Shown piece after piece: positions 59,435 to 64,000 of a stretch of DNA of 64,000 bases. Below the pieces are notes generated by a model. The model ran no database searches. It was not told the DNA's origin and worked only from the letters and a program-made list of their open reading frames with translations. The stretch is taken from assembly GCA_013399305.1 (NCBI GenBank), contig VXAI01000020.1, positions 5,836,607 through 5,900,606 of the forward strand. Reading direction: 5' to 3'. Position numbers and translations under genes: made by a program. Source of the DNA: Rostratula benghalensis. Its lineage: Eukaryota > Chordata > Aves > Charadriiformes > Rostratulidae. Each line of letters starts with the position of its first letter. Within the stretch, counting starts at the first letter, position 1.

Positions 59435-62400
59435 CTGAAAGAGAAAAAAATCACATGTAATGATTTACAGTCCTGCTACACTGATGACCTCAGAGTTTTC
59501 TCATATAACAGAGCTAGTGTGCTATTTTAAAAATGACTTGGCATTCCTGTACTCATGACAGGATATGAACTGAGTTCAGAGGCTTTAGGAAATAATAAAA
59601 CCTTCCCTATTTTTCCACAAGTTAGCTGCTGGAAATAGTTGCTGATACAGACTTTCTTGCGTAATGAGTGAGAAGGCCAGGAAGATTTTTAAAAAGGATG
59701 TTGTTAGTAGGTAGTATCAGTTATTTGGCACACAGGTTCCTCTGCTGCACCCCAGAAAGTTCACGGCCCCATTTTGCATGGGCTGATCTCTGTTTATGTA
59801 GAAAAAAACCCCAAGTCTGTCACCAAAAGCTTTGCAATGGAATATATAAAGAGAATTAACCTCAAACAGCACTGCCCACATTACCAGGGTACTAATAGGT
59901 TTATAGTTCAATATACTAAGGTCCAGTTAACGATCTGCTTTGCTGATACAATGGCTGAAATAAATTCATTTTCATGCAACGATCATCATTGGATTTTTTT
60001 ACAGCTGTGACCTTTCTGGAGCTCTGATTTAACCCACAAAGGACAAGGAATGTGCCTTAGCTACCACTGTGTCTATCTGCACAGCTGCTGGCACTGCCAA
60101 CACAAAAAAAGCCCTTGAGCTGCCTGAAGACCCAGTGGTACCCTAACGCATCCCCAATACGTTGGCCAACCTCAGGGCCAAGGAAGGCCTCCTGCAAGTA
60201 GTGGAAGTTCAAGGTTTAAGCCAAAAAAGCAACAGTACATCTGCCTAACTGGTGAAAATATATTTAATACTTTTTTTAACGTGATACTCATTTTCTACAT
60301 GTTTCCCTGCAGAGATCTTTGGGTTTGGTTTGGTTTTTTCCCAGCTTTCTGTGTATCAAGGGCTTTTCCCTGGTCTGTTTGCTGCTTGGAGATTGCTCTG
60401 CGTAGCATATTTCTGCTCAGCTTTTAGATTGCAGGGCATGAGAATTCGTTTTGGTGCACTAAATTAATACATAATCCTATTTTGTTATGGGCAAGAAAAG
60501 CACTTTGAAGTTGTAAACCTTCTGATCTTACCTTAAAAAAATCTATCTCACTTAAGAAACACGGTTTCTTACTGATCGTACACAAAAGTAGCAAACTTTA
60601 ATCTCATTATTAGAATTAAGGAAAAATAAGAATAAACATAGGAAAGAACTGATTTCAGGTGACTTTGTACTGTGACTAATGTGGCATAGCAGACTCTCTA
60701 GAAACGTCAGTGTTTACAGTTCATCAAAGACATACCCAAGTGTTTAGCACACTCTGGCCAGAGTGGCAACTCAAGAGCAGGAAAACTAAAAAAGCAGGAA
60801 TAGGAGAGGTCAGGACTGTTGGAAAGCAGAGGCAAAAAGGGATGCAATGGAAAATCTATTTCTCCAGTCTTTCTGGTTACCTTCTAAAGAGAAGGAAACA
60901 AAGAACTGGAAGGGAGGGGGAGGGGAGAAGAATATCCAACTTGTAAATAATTTCATTTCAGGTATTCTGTTTTTACATGCTTACTCTTTGGTTTCTCTTT
61001 CTAAAACAAATAAGATAAAGGGCTTAGCTTCTTTGCCATAGCAGAAACTCTATATCAAACAGCTGAAAGATGTGTAATTGAAGTAATAGCCCAAGTATTC
61101 TGTAAATATATTGCTAAAATTCGCAAGCTTAGTGACTTCAGAATAATCTGTGTTTAATGTGCACTCCAGTTAGCTATGTTTTCTATTAGGCAGGGAGGGC
61201 TAGTTCAATAAAGTCTTGAGTTACGTACAGCAGTTCCAACATCTGTATCACATTAGAGCAGACATGAGACAAAACATTGACTCTTGAGGTTAAATCTAAA
61301 TTTCCTGCTGCAATCCTGAAGTTTGATTTGTTAGGAGAAAAGCAACCGAGAGGAACAGAAATAGAGACTAGAGCTAGAAATAGAATTCAAAGAGCAACGG
61401 TTGCCAACAATTTGTTATTTTTATGAAGTGCCATTTTAGTTAGAAATAACACACTGACCACAAACAGTCCCCCAGCCAGCTAAAAGCCACTTGCCGAATG
61501 GGGCAGTTACACCAGTTACTCCTCTGTATTTTCATACAGCTTTTTGTACAGCTTTAGCAGAGGGAGAGCTGAGGATGCGGTAGGGAAGGCAAAGGGTGTT
61601 CCCCTGTTTCTTATGGGATTTTCAAAATTCCATCATTTCCTATAACATGTTGCTTTCCCGTCTTTTTTTAGCTAAGGAGGCCTGGCTTGGGGGCTGCTTT
61701 TGGTACTCATTAAGCCTGCTTTTTAATTGGCATTAAGGATCCCTTTGTGCCCAGGAGCTAAACCGCTGCTTCCACATTGCTGCCATTCCCAGCTGGTCTG
61801 AGGAACAAAAGGTGCAGCCTGGAAAGCAAAGCCACTACTGTCTCTCTGTCACCCAAGTGAGGATGATGAAGCTCTTTTTAATGTCCTAAAAGCACAGATT
61901 TCATTTAAAAATAATCTTTAAAAATTCCCCAAGTTTACTGTACTAGACGTTTTTAATGCATTGTAGAAAATAGAATTCATCAAATGTTTTTTAGAAATAT
62001 TACTGCTGTTCCAGTATTTTTTAATCTCTCATTTAATATTTTGCCCCATTTCCCAGCTGATTTAAATTCTGAGACCCAACTGTAGGAACACAGGCCTGTA
62101 TTAAAGGCAGAAATACTAAAGCACAGATGGATGGCATGGATACAGGGAATTCTTGTGTCACGCTAGGCTGAAGGTATCAAGCCCAAATCCTCGGATTTAG
62201 GTACAATCCTATGGTCAGTCCTCTGCTGTGCACTATCTTGACTGCCTTTTCAGAGAAATAAGCATTTGCAAAGCTCTTTATCAAGAATTATTTTGTCCAT
62301 ATTAAAAAGCAAGCAAGCAACCAAACAAATAACAATGCATTCAAGAATTCAGGATTAGAGACATGTCAGAAATAAAGCTCTATCTTGTTTTCCATATATA

Positions 62401-64000
62401 TAAAGACAGAAATACATAGATATACATGCATATATATACTCTTATACATATGCCTGTGAGTAAAAGGGATCAAAAGACAATTCCCTTCACTTCAAGTGAC
62501 ACCTTTTTGGTGCTTTCAAATTCAGTTACAAAACTGTTAAGATGTTACTTATGTGATATTGCTCGGTGAATTGAGGGGGAAAAAAAAAAGCTAAAAAAGC
62601 TAGCAAGTGGTGGATACCATGGTACATTTGTCTCCTATGTTGGTCTAGAGTAACTGTAATGTTTTTAAGTTTGTTTACATGAGAGCATCATAAACTGTGC
62701 CCTAAAGACAACTGAAGACCAGCAGACAGCCAGGTTTTGTTTGTGACACATTGCAGTTACTTAGTGTGGCTGCTGTACCTGGGTTAATTTAGACATCTCT
62801 ACAAAAAGCAGACTTGCTTGCTGAAGAGAAAGCCCTCTTTGGCCAGAAATGAACTGCTGATGCTGCTGTGGGTTCTGTAAAACACTATTTCAGTAACTAA
62901 GAGAAGAGCCCCATGCTGGCGTGCAGACAAGGCTAAAAAGCCTATTGCAGGTAGCCAGGTTCCTGAACACACCACACTTCATAGATTATAAACACTACTG
63001 GATAATGAAGGAACTCCAAGTAGGTCGCCAAGACACCTAAACCATTATTTTTTAATGTATTATACTGCTTCAAAGGAAAGACAATGTTTATCTTGGCTGT
63101 TTATCTTCTCCCCACCTTTGCTATTGTAAATCACATTTGTTGGTAAGTTCCCGACACATGAACCGTCCTGAGAAAAGCACTGAAATATTTTTTGCTAAGA
63201 ATAGACTCTTTTTGATAGTTCAAAGTTAAAACATAAGACAGTGCAAAACATGTAATTTTAGGTGAACGCTGCACAGGAAACTACGGAAATTTGGTCAGGA
63301 AAAGAAAGGAGCCTTCCAACCCCCTCCACTCCCCCCAGGGGCAGTGAAACATCCTCCCACTGAGGAGGCAGCGAGGGGGTCTGTGCAGACCTTCTGCTGG
63401 GAATATTGCAGAAGGGGAGCTCAGTAAAAATCAACCCTTTAACAACAGGCAGTTGCAGTTGCATTTCAGCCTGCACGTGAAATATGCTCGCCCTCCCCTT
63501 GTTCTTCAACTGCCCACTCCTCTACATGGCCCTCTTCAGTACCCTGCTGCCTTTCTGCCTCTAGATCAATAGTTCATCATAACCAATGCTTGCTTTAAAG
63601 AAACAGGATGTCATATTAAGGTTAAAAATAATCAGGCCTCAATATTAGCTTAGAAAAATCTTTACATACTTTTCCATTTTTTTCTTTCTAAATTTATTCC
63701 ACACTCAGAGCAGCTACACATGTGAAAATATCTTCACACAGTGAATGCTGAGCGCACCGATCAGTGCCAGACAGCGAGCTTCATCAAAGATGAGGATTTA
63801 GAAATGGTTGTAACTGGAACAGCAGCTTTCCACAGGACAGTGTGATTTTCTCAGGCATGTCTTGTGAAGACAACTCTTTAAATTGGTTGTGCAAACAGAT
63901 AATTGCATATTGAGCTGTCCACTAACTATAAAATTACGTTTTATCATTAGATATAATGGCAAACTTTGAACTACTTACTGATTTTAAAAAAATAATTAGA
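59435..64000. other. Probable upstream intron of the SELENOI-like gene; no exon found
   Basis: I scanned the minus strand for the expected preceding SELENOI exons and found no convincing open, spliced match. It contains AT microsatellite at about 62394-62455 and no interspersed repeat that I can name. Confidence 0.55.
62394..62455. repeat. TA/CATA-rich simple repeat
   Basis: A cluster of ATATATA and ACATA/GATA units, degenerate. Confidence 0.7.

Noticed and set aside
59879..59955. Possible extra SELENOI-like exon on the minus strand (tttatttcag ... CCCTG|GTAATG)
   Set aside because: All three frames contain stops before the donor.
60065..60135. Minus-strand hydrophobic frame (FFVLAVPAAVQIDTVV) after a possible acceptor
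   Set aside because: No match to the expected SELENOI segment, no good donor, and a stop soon after.
1..64000. CRISPR arrays, operons, tRNA or rRNA genes
   Set aside because: No regularly spaced repeats, no tRNA-like cloverleaf that I could recognise, and the sequence is clearly vertebrate nuclear DNA.

Overview
This is vertebrate nuclear DNA, almost certainly avian. It is AT-leaning and intron-rich, with short canonical GT-AG exons. Its interspersed repeats are mostly truncated CR1 LINEs, in both orientations, with the typical avian 3' end (rewritten here as short motifs such as TTGGAAGGGACCTTAAAGAT). There is also one old solo LTR that I recognise from memory as a family common in neoavian birds, so a neoavian species is more likely than a galliform. 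No operon, CRISPR or other prokaryotic signal is present.

Region 1-9300 is non-coding. It is either intron 1 of MAPRE2 or its 5' flank, holds two CR1 fragments and has a 55-base assembly gap at 1344-1398. From 9301 to 44921 on the + strand lie six exons of MAPRE2 (EB2, a microtubule plus-end-tracking protein). All junctions are canonical and the frames join exactly to give 283 codons from the internal Met. The exon for the long-isoform N-terminus is not seen. The introns hold CR1 pieces, the LTR near 24 kb and several small tandem or inverted repeats. The 3' UTR probably ends near 46.9 kb.

On the - strand, tail-to-tail with MAPRE2, are the last four exons of a SELENOI/EPT1-like ethanolaminephosphotransferase gene (59434 down to 51412). 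They form one open frame through three canonical introns. The gene's 5' part, with the CDP-alcohol phosphotransferase catalytic motif, was not found and probably lies beyond 64 kb.

The most interesting observation is that the terminal TGA of this gene (51412-51414) falls exactly where SELENOI has its selenocysteine UGA. Either the codon has become a plain stop (loss of a selenoprotein tail) or it is still recoded, which would add only four residues before the next TGA. I saw no convincing SECIS element by eye. The rest of the window (about 46.9-51.4 kb and 59.4-64 kb) looks like intergenic or intronic sequence with no gene I can support.
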